The notes below the pieces were generated by a model. The model was not told the DNA's origin and ran no database searches. It saw nothing but the letters and a program-made list of their open reading frames with translations. A stretch of 64,000 bases of DNA from an uncultured Myxococcales bacterium (lineage in GTDB: Bacteria > Myxococcota_A > UBA9042 > CAIXZC01): assembly GCA_903895725.1 (NCBI GenBank), contig CAITUV010000044.1:62001-126000 (forward strand), in the 5' to 3' direction. Position 1 is the stretch's first letter, and each line of letters starts with the position of its first letter. Positions 25,301 through 35,900 of this stretch are shown here, piece after piece. The position numbers were made by a program, and so were the translations under genes.

Positions 25301-26356
25301 ATGGTGAAGAAGAGTAGAGAGGTGAGCCTCGTCACAGGGGCTTGCGGTTTCATCGGCAGCCACGTCGTCGAAGTGCTGGCAGCGGCGGGGCATGAGATCA
25401 TTGCGGCAGACATCGAGGCGGCCTGGAAGACCGACTCGATACCTCAGGCCCGGTATCCCAGCCTGGTCCGAAAGCTGGCCTCTCGATGCGAGACCATCGA
25501 CCTGGCCAGGCCGGAGACCTTGAAGGTGCTGCCGGCCGAGGTGGACTACGTGTTTCACGTGGCCTCGCTGTTCAGCTACTCGGCCACGTGGGATACCCTC
25601 TACCGGGTCAACGTCGAGGGCACCCGTGCGCTCCTGGCGCGGTATGCAGGGTCGGCCCGGCTGAAGAGATGGTTCCAGGTGGGAGCCGGGGGCGTCTACG
25701 GCCTCCCCTCGGAGCGACAGAATCGTGTGTTCACCGAAGACATGGCCCCCAATCCGACGAACGACTACCTCCGTTCGAAGTGGGAGCAGGAGTTCACTGT
25801 GATGGAGGCCGGCAAGCGGGGGGAGATCCAGTGGACCATCGTCCGCCCCACGACGGTGTACGGCCCCCGCGGGGGCTATGGCGCCCGCAAGCTGTTCCTC
25901 GGCATGAACGGCATGGCCGTGGTGGCGGGACCCGCCAACCTCAAGGGGCACATCCCGTTCATCCATGTCGAGGATCTCGCCCGGGCATGCCTGTACCTGG
26001 CCCAGCACCCCCAGGCGGCAAACCAGGTGTTCAACCTGAACGACGACACGGACATGACGAACCTCGAGTACATGGAAACCATGGCTCGCCTTCTTCACGT
26101 CCCGTTCGTCAAGCTGCCTCCCGTGCCGGCCAGGAAGCTCGTCGATGCCCTGATGCCGGCCCTCCGGTTCCAGCATCAGTTCTGCCGGGACGTCCTCAAG
26201 AAGAACTCGCCCATCGAGCCGGACATGATTGCCTATTTCCCGGAGGACTTCCGGTACTCGAACGAGAAGCTGAAGAAGACTGGATTCACCTTCCGCTATC
26301 CGGATGCGCGCATGGCGTTTCCCAGCACGCTCCAGTGGTACCGGGACAACGGGTAG
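25301..26356 (+). CDS. NAD(P)-dependent epimerase/dehydratase (extended SDR family)
   Basis: A 351-residue extended short-chain dehydrogenase. The nucleotide-binding motif is VTGACGFIGSH (Gly13, Gly16, Gly19). FHVASLFSYS follows the N-terminal sheet, and the catalytic pair YxxxK is NDYLRSKWEQE. RPTTVYGPRGGYG is the substrate-domain block typical of sugar-nucleotide epimerases and of 3-beta-hydroxysteroid-type dehydrogenases. The ATG follows AGGAGGTGACCC. It has the strongest promoter in this window, with a possible operator. Substrate unknown. Confidence 0.87.
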   Translation: MVKKSREVSLVTGACGFIGSHVVEVLAAAGHEIIAADIEAAWKTDSIPQARYPSLVRKLASRCETIDLARPETLKVLPAEVDYVFHVASLFSYSATWDTLYRVNVEGTRALLARYAGSARLKRWFQVGAGGVYGLPSERQNRVFTEDMAPNPTNDYLRSKWEQEFTVMEAGKRGEIQWTIVRPTTVYGPRGGYGARKLFLGMNGMAVVAGPANLKGHIPFIHVEDLARACLYLAQHPQAANQVFNLNDDTDMTNLEYMETMARLLHVPFVKLPPVPARKLVDALMPALRFQHQFCRDVLKKNSPIEPDMIAYFPEDFRYSNEKLKKTGFTFRYPDARMAFPSTLQWYRDNG

Positions 26357-26500
26357 AAGGAGACGGGGGAAGACACGACCGGGCACGGGCAGGGGCACTG
26401 CCAACACAGCCCCGACCACGCGGGAGGGGCCATCGTGGCGCCGGCAGATGCAGTAGGACAGTCGGGCACGGGCACGGGCACGACAAAGAGGAGGCAGAAC

Positions 26501-27055
26501 ATGGGAAACGACAAGACCGAGGTCAGATACGATCACAAGGCGATGTGCCTGCTGCCGGACCGGATCCTCGAGGACTTCTTCCGGCGCGGCACCGTGCCGG
26601 AGCGAAGCGCCATCGTCGGATGGGAGTTCGACGGCTACAACACCGGGACGCTGGCCTTCGCAATCCGCAAGTTCCGCAAGGGCTACTACGAGGAGCCAGC
26701 GTACGATGCCGGGGAGTTCGGCGGGTACAACGTCAACATCCGGCAGAGCCGCCTGGACCAGCCCTGGGTCGCCATGATGAAGAAGAGCGGCGAGCCTCAG
26801 CGCCACTCCTTCTTCCGGGTCTACCCGGTGCGCGGGAGCGAGACGGACAACTACTATCCCAACGCGCTCCTGCTCAACTACCACAGCCCCAAGACCCCGG
26901 CGTGGAACCCGGCCAGCCGGCTTCGCGACTACCTCGTCCAGGTCTACCCGGACAATCCGGATCTGCTCCTGGGCAAGGCCTACGCCGCGCTGCCGGGTGG
27001 CAAGCGCCTGTTCGTCTCGTTCTTCGTGCTCCAGCGGGCCTGCAAGGGGATCTGA
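26501..27055 (+). CDS. Conserved-looking protein of unknown function
   Basis: A 184-residue soluble protein starting at an ATG six bases after GAGGAGG. No signal peptide or membrane segment. It shows VGWEFDGYNTGTLAFAIRKF, EFGGYNVNIRQSRLDQPW and FFRVYPVRGSETDNYYPNAL, a pattern of beta strands that suggests a lipocalin-like or nuclear-transport-factor-like fold. No family is recognised. It lies 144 bases after the epimerase, behind a GC-rich low-complexity stretch with repeated GGGCAC, and is possibly cotranscribed with it. Confidence 0.6.
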   Translation: MGNDKTEVRYDHKAMCLLPDRILEDFFRRGTVPERSAIVGWEFDGYNTGTLAFAIRKFRKGYYEEPAYDAGEFGGYNVNIRQSRLDQPWVAMMKKSGEPQRHSFFRVYPVRGSETDNYYPNALLLNYHSPKTPAWNPASRLRDYLVQVYPDNPDLLLGKAYAALPGGKRLFVSFFVLQRACKGI

Positions 27056-27100
27056 CGAGGGTCTGATCCCCGGCCCGCCTGAAGAAATGGTCGATGGTCC

Positions 27101-28924
27101 ATGGCCTGTCCCGAGCGAACTCGAGGGGGCGAAAGTCGCCAACATCCACGGCCCGAGCATCCCGATCCTTTCTTCGCCAGGCAGGACTGGCTCTCTCTGA
27201 ACGGGGAGTGGGATTTCGCCTGCTCCCGGCGTGCAGCCCCCGGCCCCGGAAGTGACGCAAAGCCGAAAGGAGGCTCGCCTCCCGACGGTCGATACCCGCA
27301 CCGGATCGTGGTCCCGTTCCCGACGGAATCCGAGGCGGCCGGGCTTCCTGCCCGCGCCCGTAGAGGGGCTCGAGAGCTGTGGTACCGCCGGACGTTCCGC
27401 CTGCCCGACGACTGGGCGGGACATGAGGTACTGCTGCGCATCGGGGCCGCAGACTATCGATGCGAGGGGTTCGTCAACGGCCATCCGGTCGGCGCTCACG
27501 ACGGCGGTTTTGCCCCCATGAGCTGGCCGGTCGGGCGCTTCCTATCGGCCGGGGACAACGAGATCGTGCTTCATGTCCGGGAGACGACCGACCCTCGTCT
27601 TCCGCGAGGTAAGCAGAGCCATCTCCCGTTTGCCCACACGATTTTCTATCCCCCGTTCTCGGGCATCTGGCAGCCGGTCTGGCTGGAGAGGGCCGGGGCG
27701 GCCTTCATCATTTCGGCGGCAGCGTTGCCGCTGCCGGATCGAAGCGGCTTCGAGCTGTCGGCTCAGGTGTCCGATCGCTTAGGGCAGTCAACGTCCCCTT
27801 CCCCGCTCACGCTGTGCGTCCACCTCACCGCCCCGGACGCCGCTTCGGAGGCCGAGGCCCGGGTACCGGTTCTTGCGGGGAACGTTGCGGTCCTCCTGAT
27901 TCCACGGCGTCGCTTCGAATGGTCGCCGGCAAGCCCGGTGCTCTACGGGCTCCGGATCGACCTCATGTGCGACGAGCGCGTGCTCGACTCGGTGGAATCC
28001 TGCGCCGGCCTTCGCTCCGTGAGGGTTTCCGGCGGACGATTCCGGCTCAACGACCGCCCCTGCACCCTGAAGCTGGCCCTCTATCAACCCTACTACCCCG
28101 ACGGCTGGGCCGCTGCCGTCCGTGACGAGGACTTCCTGCAGGACGTCAAGCTGGCCTTGTCTTTCGGCTTCAACGGCCTGCGGGTGCACCAGTCACAGGC
28201 CGACCCGCGCCTTCTCTACTGGTGCGACCGGATGGGCCTCCTCGTCTGGTCCGAGATGCCCAGTGCGTTTCCGTTTTCCCGGGTGAGCCGCCCCGCTTTC
28301 ACGAGGATGCTCGAGGAGTGCATTGCGCGTGACTGCGGCCATCCGAGCATCGTGGCCTGGGTGCTGTTCAACGAGAGCTGGGGAATCGCCGACGTCCCGC
28401 GCAATCACGACACACAGACCTGGGTGCGGCAGATGGCGACCCTGTGCCGGAGCCTCGATCCGTCACGGCCCCTCGTCGACAATTCCGGTTTCGACCACGT
28501 GGAGACGGACATTGTGGACGTGCATCACTACCTGGCGGCACCGGAGCGGGTGAGGCACCTGTATGCGGCCCTGGTCAACCCGGCTTCCATCGCTCATCGC
28601 TGGTGGCGCAGTCTCTATGCCGTGCTGCCCTCTCGAGTCGTGCGAGCCCCTCTGGTTCCAGGCGTGCAGTACTCCGGCCAACCCGTCATGGTGAGCGAAT
28701 GCGGCGGCTTCGGGTTCGGCCCGTACTCCACTTCGAGCATGACGCTGCTGGACAGCCTGAGACAGGTCGTATCGGCTCTTGCCGACCACCCGCACATTGC
28801 GGGATTCTGCTACACGCAACTGTTTGACGTGGCGCAGGAGCGCAACGGGCTGGCCGACTTCCACCGCAGGCCGAAGATTGCCCCGGAGACAGTGCTCGAG
28901 CTGCTCGACTCGCTTTCGCACTGA
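27101..28924 (+). CDS. Glycoside hydrolase family 2 enzyme
   Basis: A 607-residue cytoplasmic GH2 enzyme. It begins in the jelly-roll sugar-binding domain (QDWLSLNGEWDFAC, then ELWYRRTFRLPDDW). An immunoglobulin-like domain follows. The TIM barrel carries the acid/base Glu425 in FNESWG and the nucleophile Glu533 in SECGGFG. GH2 includes beta-galactosidases, -mannosidases and -glucuronidases; which applies here is not clear. It has no signal peptide, so it would act on imported oligosaccharides. The ATG at 27101 lacks an obvious ribosome site, and no better in-frame start exists upstream. It converges on a porin gene 9 bases away. Confidence 0.87.
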   Translation: MACPERTRGGESRQHPRPEHPDPFFARQDWLSLNGEWDFACSRRAAPGPGSDAKPKGGSPPDGRYPHRIVVPFPTESEAAGLPARARRGARELWYRRTFRLPDDWAGHEVLLRIGAADYRCEGFVNGHPVGAHDGGFAPMSWPVGRFLSAGDNEIVLHVRETTDPRLPRGKQSHLPFAHTIFYPPFSGIWQPVWLERAGAAFIISAAALPLPDRSGFELSAQVSDRLGQSTSPSPLTLCVHLTAPDAASEAEARVPVLAGNVAVLLIPRRRFEWSPASPVLYGLRIDLMCDERVLDSVESCAGLRSVRVSGGRFRLNDRPCTLKLALYQPYYPDGWAAAVRDEDFLQDVKLALSFGFNGLRVHQSQADPRLLYWCDRMGLLVWSEMPSAFPFSRVSRPAFTRMLEECIARDCGHPSIVAWVLFNESWGIADVPRNHDTQTWVRQMATLCRSLDPSRPLVDNSGFDHVETDIVDVHHYLAAPERVRHLYAALVNPASIAHRWWRSLYAVLPSRVVRAPLVPGVQYSGQPVMVSECGGFGFGPYSTSSMTLLDSLRQVVSALADHPHIAGFCYTQLFDVAQERNGLADFHRRPKIAPETVLELLDSLSH

Positions 28925-28933
28925 CGAGCGCCA

Positions 28934-30235
28934 TCACAGGGAGAAGCTGACGTCCGAGCTGAAGTAGGTCAGGCCGCCGGGACCTTTGATGTTGGTGGGC
29001 GGAACGGTCTCGCTCTCCTGGACGTCGGCAAGATCATTCCAGAGTCGTTCGAACGCAAAGCCGATCCGAACGGAGTCGGTGACCTGCCATCGAGCCCCCA
29101 TCGACACGGCCTTGGTATCCCGAGCCGAGGTTTCGAGCGTCAGGGTCTTCTCGGGGATCGGGGTGTAGTCCTGTTGGAAGCCGATCATCACGTCCCAAGT
29201 CTCGCTCAGGTGAACCATCAGCCCGAAACACCAGAGGAGACCGTTGCCGTAGTTCTTGGGGTCCACGAACTCGGAGAAGCCCATGACCGGCGACGACAGC
29301 GACGTGCGTTGTTCCTGGAGCACCTGGTAGTGCCAGTATGTCACGTCCACCCCGAGCTCGAAATCCGGAGCGAACTCCCAGTTGATGCCGGTCCTCAGCG
29401 TGAACGGGATGGCCATGGTGGTGGTCTGGTCTGCCTGCTGTGTGCTCCCGTCGGGGAGGGTCAGCCTGACCTTTCCGGCCATGTCCACCCTGGAGCCGCC
29501 GCTGAAGGAGGCGCCGAGTCGGAACCCGTCGATGGGCTCGACGAGGATCCCGGCGTCCAGGGCCCATGACCAGCCGAGACCGTCCAGGTCGAGCCAGGCA
29601 TCGGAGGACGAGATTTCGTCGTAGGGCAGGAAGCGGTTGTCCGGGTCCTGGAAGACCAGGGCATTCATGGCCTTGCGGGCCTTGAGGTAGTTGCAGATGA
29701 GGCTGGCGCTGGCCCCGATGCTCAGTCGGCGGGTGACCTCCACGGCACCGGTGATGCTGGCTCTGCCGCTGATGAACAGGGCATTAGCCAGGTGGTAGCG
29801 GGTGGGCTCGTCCTCGGGCAGGGAGGCGCCGAAACCGTTGGGTGCGTACACCGAGAGACCGAGTCGAAACCGGTCGGAGCCGAGGTCGGAGGCAACGGCA
29901 AGAAACGGTAGCACTCCGACGTTCCAGTTGGGAGAGATGGTGTGGTCGGCCGGCTGGAGCTCACCGTGCGAGTCGTACATCTTGAACTGCGTGTCGCCGA
30001 TGATCCAGGTCTGGCCATGGTAGAACTGCCATCCGTGCAACAGGGTCAGCCCGGCCGGATTGTGGAACAGGGCAGTCAGATCGTCAGGCTTCCCCACCAC
30101 GGCCATCATGCCGAGACGACGACTGCCGAAATCGAGACTGGAAAACCCGCCGGCCGACACGGGCGGGGACAATGCGCACAGGCAGGGGAGCACGAGGCAC
30201 CAGGCCAGGAATTTCGACGACCGGTCGGCTAGCAT
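28934..30235 (-). CDS. FadL/OmpP1-family outer-membrane porin (second copy)
   Basis: A 433-residue protein with a signal peptide (residues about 8-28, ending PPVSAG). The mature start GFSSLDFGSRRLGMMAVVGK and the hatch-domain motif FHNPAGLTLLHGWQFYHGQ are of the FadL type. Long beta strands follow, ending TYFSSDVSFSL as an outer-membrane signal. ATG 30235 follows GGAGCG; the longer frame to 30316 extends into the divergent promoter area. It is clearly diverged from the first copy (402-1793) and sits next to carbohydrate genes, so its cargo may differ. Confidence 0.85.
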   Translation of the reverse strand: MLADRSSKFLAWCLVLPCLCALSPPVSAGGFSSLDFGSRRLGMMAVVGKPDDLTALFHNPAGLTLLHGWQFYHGQTWIIGDTQFKMYDSHGELQPADHTISPNWNVGVLPFLAVASDLGSDRFRLGLSVYAPNGFGASLPEDEPTRYHLANALFISGRASITGAVEVTRRLSIGASASLICNYLKARKAMNALVFQDPDNRFLPYDEISSSDAWLDLDGLGWSWALDAGILVEPIDGFRLGASFSGGSRVDMAGKVRLTLPDGSTQQADQTTTMAIPFTLRTGINWEFAPDFELGVDVTYWHYQVLQEQRTSLSSPVMGFSEFVDPKNYGNGLLWCFGLMVHLSETWDVMIGFQQDYTPIPEKTLTLETSARDTKAVSMGARWQVTDSVRIGFAFERLWNDLADVQESETVPPTNIKGPGGLTYFSSDVSFSL

Positions 30236-30431
30236 GAGCGCTCCGCAGGCGCCGAGGTCGGAGGCTGCTTTCCGTGCGGCCTGCCCCCCGCAGGCGGCGG
30301 GACGCGCGCCGGCCATCCGGCCCTTCTCGCAACAATTTCGCAGATCCGCCGGCAGATTGGGAGAGAAATCGCGCCCTCGCCTGCGCTATGATCCTAACGG
30401 TGGCCGGCCCGACGGCGCCGGAGGTAACGCC

Positions 30432-31349
30432 ATGGACCTTTCCGACTTCCGCTTCGAGGAGCACCCGGGAAACCCCCTGATCTCGCCAACCCCCCCCGGC
30501 TTCATGATAGCGGACCCCACGGTTCTGCTGCCCGATGAGACTCCGGACGGGCGCTGGCACCTGCTTGCCAACAGCATCCCACCGCGGCTGCACCACTTCG
30601 TATCGAACGACGGCGTGACCTTTGAGCCTCATGGCTCACTGCTGCCGGGGGCGATGCGGCCGTACTGGCGCCGATTCGACGGGCGGTATCACCTGTACTA
30701 CGAGCGGATTCTCTGGCCTGCGCCGCTGCGCAGCCGGATCGAGCATCGCGAGTCGAGCGACCTGGTGACCTGGTCCGAGGCAAGGGTCGCGCTGTCTCCC
30801 TGCCTGCCGTGGCACGGTCGTTTCCACCGGACCTGCGGTAACCCGTGCGTGGTCCCCAGGCAGGGCGAGTACCTTCTCTGTTACTCGGCCGGGACCGTGT
30901 TCCTGCGGGACTGCCTGTTCGTGGAGCCGGCCTTTGTCGGGCTGGCCATCGGCCCGGCGCCACAAGGCCCGTTCGAGCCGCTGCCCGAGCCGATTCTGAG
31001 CCCTTCACGAACCGACCCCCTGCGCAACCTGGGGGCTGGCAGCATGAAAGTGATTGCGGATCCGGACGGCAATGGGCTTTGGGGGTTCAACAACGGGATC
31101 TACCGGGATGAGGCCGGGCATTCCCGCTCCGCAATCGCGCTGCTGCACTCGCCGGACGGGCGTTCCTGGGCGGCCTCGGCCAGGTGCCCTCTGCTCGCGC
31201 CGGAAGGAACGGGGTGGAAAAAGGCCCTGGTTTATGCGCTCGATGCCCGGCTCCTACCGGAACGCACCGTTCGGATCTACTTCAACGCCCGTGACGGCTG
31301 GCTCCTCGGCAGGGAGAGGATCGGCCTCGCTACCGGACGTCCTGCCTGA
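30432..31349 (+). CDS. Five-bladed beta-propeller protein, glycosidase-like
   Basis: A 305-residue protein without a signal peptide. The segments IADPTVLLPDETPDGRWHL, GRYHLYYERILWP, GNPCVVPRQGEYLLCYSAG and RTVRIYFNARDGW are the repeated strand-turn patterns of GH43/GH32/GH130-type propellers; the early Asp of IADPTV is where the general base of GH43/GH62 enzymes stands. The ATG follows GGAGGT by seven bases. Role inferred as glycoside hydrolase or phosphorylase acting with the GH2 enzyme upstream; the catalytic acid is not identified, so a transferase is also possible. Confidence 0.68.
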   Translation: MDLSDFRFEEHPGNPLISPTPPGFMIADPTVLLPDETPDGRWHLLANSIPPRLHHFVSNDGVTFEPHGSLLPGAMRPYWRRFDGRYHLYYERILWPAPLRSRIEHRESSDLVTWSEARVALSPCLPWHGRFHRTCGNPCVVPRQGEYLLCYSAGTVFLRDCLFVEPAFVGLAIGPAPQGPFEPLPEPILSPSRTDPLRNLGAGSMKVIADPDGNGLWGFNNGIYRDEAGHSRSAIALLHSPDGRSWAASARCPLLAPEGTGWKKALVYALDARLLPERTVRIYFNARDGWLLGRERIGLATGRPA

Positions 31350-31406
31350 TGCCGGCTCGTCTCGTTCGTCGTGGCCTCGGCCCCCGACGTGGGTCGGTCG
31401 TTCCGC

Positions 31407-31435
31407 TTGACATCGCAGCGTCCATGCCGTAGTCA
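31407..31435 (+). promoter_or_regulatory. Possible sigma-70 promoter for the ferredoxin-type protein
   Basis: TTGACA (31407-31412), 17 bases, TAGTCA (31430-31435). A second TTGACA at 31444-31449 has no matching -10. The leader to the ATG at 31549 would be about 105 bases. Confidence 0.4.
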
Positions 31436-31548
31436 ATCCATCGGTTGACAAGAGCCTCCAATGCGGCTCGAGTGACGTGACCGGAACGGTTGTCTCCGGC
31501 GTGCTGCCCTCGTGTGCGGCCGCCTTGAGGCCGAAGGACACAGGGGAC

Positions 31549-32832
31549 ATGGGACATCTGACCTACGGCAACTACCGCCGCATGCAGCGCAGGCTCAGCC
31601 AGTATGTGCCGGGCAACGTGGACTCAAGCACGCTCTACGAGATCCTCAAGGTGCTCGTGACTGACGAAGAGGCACGTCTCTGCTCGCTCATGCCGATACG
31701 CCTTGCATCCGCTGCCGAGCTGGCCCGCATCTGGAAGATTCCGGAGCCCGAGGCTGCTGCCGCACTGGATGAGCTTGCGCACAAGGGCATCGTGTACGTG
31801 TTCGACGACAACGGGACGAAGAAGCATGCCCTGGCGCCGCCGGTTCTGGGCTTCTTCGAATTCTCGCTCATGCGCACGGACGGACGGTTCGACCCCGAGA
31901 CGCTCTCGAAGCTCTATCACCAGTACAACAACGTCGAGGAGGGCTTCATCCGACAACAGGGTGCGTCCTGGCCCGCGTTCACGAGGGTGCTGCCCCACGA
32001 GGACATGCTGGACGACATGACCTCGGAGGTCATGTGCTGGGAGCGGGTCAGCGAGGGCATCGAGAACGCCTCGTGCATCACGACCGGACAGTGTTTCTGC
32101 CGACACAAGATGGAGCACATGGGGTTGGCCTGCGATGCCCCCATGGACGTGTGTCTGACCTTCAATGACACGGCCAGGTACCTGTCCTCACACGGCATTG
32201 CCCGGGAAATCTCGAAGGACGAGGCACGCCGCATCATCCGGGAGTGCATGGATGCCGGCCTGGTGCAGATCGGCGAGAACAAGAAGAGCAGTCTGGTGAT
32301 CATCTGCAACTGCTGCGGATGCTGCTGTGATCTCCTGCTGGGCTACAAGAAGTTCGGTCTCGACCACATCGTCAGCCCGAGCAGCTACGCCGCCACGATG
32401 GACCCGCGGAGCTGTACGAAGTGCGGAACGTGTGCGAAGCGCTGTCCCGTGGATGCCATCACGCTGCCTCCCGGGCAAGTGCCGGTCGTCTCGGAACGCT
32501 GCCTCGGGTGCGGGGTGTGCGCCCGTTTCTGCCCGACCGGCTCCTGCCAGTTGACGGGCCGCCCGGAAAAAGTCTACGTGCCGGAGGACTTCCTGGAGAA
32601 GTGGGCCCTCGGCGGGGTCTACCAGGCCAAGCTCGGCAACTTCTTCTTCGACGACCAGACCAGCAGGCTCCACCAGGTCCTGCGCTCCGTCACCAACGCG
32701 ACGCTCAGGCTGCCATTCGTGCGGTCGTTCCTGCTCAGCAAGCCCGTGCGAACGACCCTGCTGTCCGCCGTGCGCAACAGCAGTCGCTTCCGGGAGTTCA
32801 AGGACTCGCCGCCGCTGCGAAGCGAAGCGTGA
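31549..32832 (+). CDS. 4Fe-4S ferredoxin-domain protein with winged-helix-like N-terminus
   Basis: A 427-residue protein. Residues 25-110 resemble a winged helix (SAAELARIWKIPEPEAAAALDE). The middle has Cys pairs, for example TGQCFCRHKMEHMGLAC and VIICNCCGCCCD, which could bind a metal. Two bacterial-type 4Fe-4S motifs follow: CTKCGTCAKRCPVDAI and CLGCGVCARFCPTGSC. The arrangement is known from electron-transfer or (4Fe-4S)-binding proteins of anaerobic or microaerobic bacteria. Partner unknown. The ATG at 31549 has a weak AGGGG; an upstream start at 31477 lies just beyond the second TTGACA. Confidence 0.78.
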   Translation: MGHLTYGNYRRMQRRLSQYVPGNVDSSTLYEILKVLVTDEEARLCSLMPIRLASAAELARIWKIPEPEAAAALDELAHKGIVYVFDDNGTKKHALAPPVLGFFEFSLMRTDGRFDPETLSKLYHQYNNVEEGFIRQQGASWPAFTRVLPHEDMLDDMTSEVMCWERVSEGIENASCITTGQCFCRHKMEHMGLACDAPMDVCLTFNDTARYLSSHGIAREISKDEARRIIRECMDAGLVQIGENKKSSLVIICNCCGCCCDLLLGYKKFGLDHIVSPSSYAATMDPRSCTKCGTCAKRCPVDAITLPPGQVPVVSERCLGCGVCARFCPTGSCQLTGRPEKVYVPEDFLEKWALGGVYQAKLGNFFFDDQTSRLHQVLRSVTNATLRLPFVRSFLLSKPVRTTLLSAVRNSSRFREFKDSPPLRSEA

Positions 32833-32837
32833 ACCCC

Positions 32838-32867
32838 TTGCCCCGCCGGCCAGGATGACTCTATAGT
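32838..32867 (+). promoter_or_regulatory. Sigma-70 promoter for the Cys-rich lipoprotein
   Basis: TTGCCC (32838-32843), 18 bases, TATAGT (32862-32867). The ATG at 32927 is about 53 bases beyond the predicted start. Confidence 0.45.
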
Positions 32868-32926
32868 ACAGGGTGCCCCAGGGACTTGCTTCCCGTGGCA
32901 CGGCCGGGACACCTCGGAGGGGTTTC

Positions 32927-35900
32927 ATGAGGATTCAACTGGCATGTGTTCTGGCTCTGACTGTCCTCGGGCAGACCGGGTGCCTTCAGAAGCCTTCCGG
33001 CGAAGGTGCAGGTTCCACCGATGCCGATTCCTGGAAGGCCGATGCCGATTCCTGGAAGGGGGATCAGGACGGGACGGACGTGGCCGGGGAGGCGATTATG
33101 CCGCCGGCGGACCTGAGCGGTGACCCCGGCATTCCGTCGGATCTCCTGGAGCTGGCGGTTGAAGCAGCCGCTCCGACCGATGCTCCACAACCGGCTGAAC
33201 TGCCCGACGGGACCGCGGTTCCGGACGCTCCGTTGGTCCCGGACGTGCCGACGGTGGACGCCCCGGACGTGATGGAGCTGCCTGAAATCATCGACCAGGT
33301 GCAGCCCCCGGACGGGATGGACCTGGCGGACCAGCCGGCGCCGGACGCCGTGCTGGATACGGCCCAGGAGGAAGCCGGGGCGGACACGCAGGCCGGGCCG
33401 GACGAGAGCTCGCAGGATTCCGAAGTGCCGGCTGACGTCTCGGAGGATGTCTCCGACGCGGCCCCGTGTGTCCCGGACTGCAGCGGAAAGCAGTGCGGCA
33501 CCGATGGCTGCGGTGGCACGTGCGGTACCTGCGACGACGGTGTCCCGTGCACCGACGACCAGTGCACCGAGCAGGGCCAGTGTGCATTCCCGTTCAACCA
33601 GGCCCCGTGCGACGACGGCAATGAGTGCACCGCGGACGATGTCTGTGTGGAAGGCCTCTGCACCGGGACGTGGCTCCCTCCCGAGGCCCTGGTGGCGCTC
33701 GAGTGCGTCTGCTATTCGGACGATGACTGCAAACCGCTCCAGGACGAGAACCCCTGCAACGGAGCGCTGTTCTGCCAGCCGGTTGCTCCGCCCGGGTTGC
33801 TGGGCTTCTGTGCGGTGCTCCCGGAGTCCGTTCCGGTCTGCGGCGACCTGCTCTACTGCAACGGCATCGAAGTGTGCGTCGAGAACCAGGGGTGCGCTCC
33901 CGGGGCGCTCGACTGGAGCGACGGCATCGACTGCACGCAGGACTTGTGCGACGAGGAGAACGACGTGCTGGTGCACTCGCCCGACGACTCGCTCTGCGAC
34001 GACTCGAACCCGTGTACCAACGACATGTGCCACACGCTCACGGGCTGCCAGAACCTGCCCAACACGTTCCTTTGCGACGACGCCGACCCGTGCACGCAAC
34101 ACGATGTCTGTGCGGGAGGAACGTGCATCGGCTCTGACCCGCTTGCGTGCGACGACGGCAAGGCGTGCACGGTGGACAGCTGCGTTCCGGGCCAGGGGTG
34201 CGCTTTCGTGCCGGAGGATTCCAAGTGCGATGACGCCAACCCGTGCACCACGGACGTCTGCGATCCGCTCGAAGGATGCGTGCACGAGCCGATCGCGGGG
34301 GAATGCTCCGACCTCGACCCATGCACGGTCGGTGATTCCTGCCAGGACGGCGTTTGCGTGCCGGGTGGCTCGGCGCTCGACTGCCTGGATGCACATTCCT
34401 GTACCGAGGACTACTGCGTCAAGGGAATCGGGTGCGTCCATCTCCCCAAGGACGGGCCGTGCGACGACTCCAACCCATGCACGGACGACACCTGTGATTC
34501 GGATCTGGGTTGCCAGTATGCCCCCAACGCAGCGTCCTGCGACGACCTCGATGCCTGTACGGCGGGTGACCTCTGCTCGGGAGGAATCTGCTCGGGCCCT
34601 GCCCCGGCCTCGTGCGATGATGCGGTCGCCTGCACGGTGGATACCTGCAAGTCGCCGACCGGGTGCGTCCACACTCCTGACCACGAGCAGTGCACCGATT
34701 CCGTCCCCTGCACCGTCAACACGTGCGACAAGGTCAAGGGGTGCACCTTCCCGCCCAGCGACCTGCTGTGCAACGACAACATCCCGTGTACCGTGGACAC
34801 CTGCGATGCAGCCGCCGGGTGCAAGTTCACTCCGAACAACGGGCTGTGCAACGACAGCAACGGATGCACGGTGGACAGCTGCAACGCAGCGACCGGCTGC
34901 GTGTTCACTCCGACGGTGGACTACCAGAATGACCCCAACAACTGCGGGTGGTGCGGGAACAAGTGCACACCGGTGACGCAGATGTGCTCCGGCGGCAAGT
35001 GCGTGTGCGCTCCGCAGTGTGCCGGCAAGCAGTGCGGAGACAACTCGTGCGGGGGAAGCTGCGGAGCGTGCAACTCGCCTGCCGTGTGCTTCAACACCAC
35101 CTGCTGCACGCCGAAGTGTACGGGGAAGGTCTGTGGCGACAACGGCTGTGGCGGCGTGTGCGGAACATGCGGCGGCACGACCACATGCATCAATGGTGGC
35201 TGCTACCAGACCGGCTGCAGCAACGGCAAGTGCCTGGTCACTCCCGGCGGCTTCATGATGGGATGCAACGCAGCGGTGGACACCCAGTGCTACGCCTCCG
35301 AGTACCCCTACCACGAAGTCATCCTGGGCGGGTACTACATCGACGAGCTCGAGGTGAAGGCATCGGACTTCGCCAACTTCCTCAAGACGAACAACAACAA
35401 CTGCGGGAACCCGTGCATCACGGATGGGCAGGCGGGAGCCAACGTCGTCAAGCTGAGCGGAGTCTGGCAGGCCGCATCGGGCAAGGGCAACTACCCCGCC
35501 AACATGGTCACGTGGGCGGGTGCATGGCACTACTGCCTGTGGGTTGGAAAGAGGATGTGCACCGAGGCGGAATGGGAGAAAGCTGCCCGAGGCACGGATG
35601 GAAGGAAATATCCGTGGGGAAATTCACCGCTCGATTGCAATCACGCAGCGCTCGGCAACATCGGCGCGGCGGGATGCCCGACGAACATGCTGCCGGTCGG
35701 AAGCAAGCCTTCGGGAAAGAGCCCCTACGGTGCCCAGGACATGTTGGGGAACATCGTGGAGTGGGTGGAGGACGACTTCATCTGCAACTTCTACTGCAAG
35801 GGCAACGGCGGCAGCAACAACACCGACCACAATTGCTCCTGCTCGGGCCAGAATCCCTACCAGAACCCCTGGTACGATCCCCTGGGCTTCATCATGGGGC

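Noticed and set aside
32861..35530. Minus-strand frame of 889 codons
   Set aside because: Antisense to the Cys-rich lipoprotein, whose lipobox, repeats and FGE-like domain are clear.
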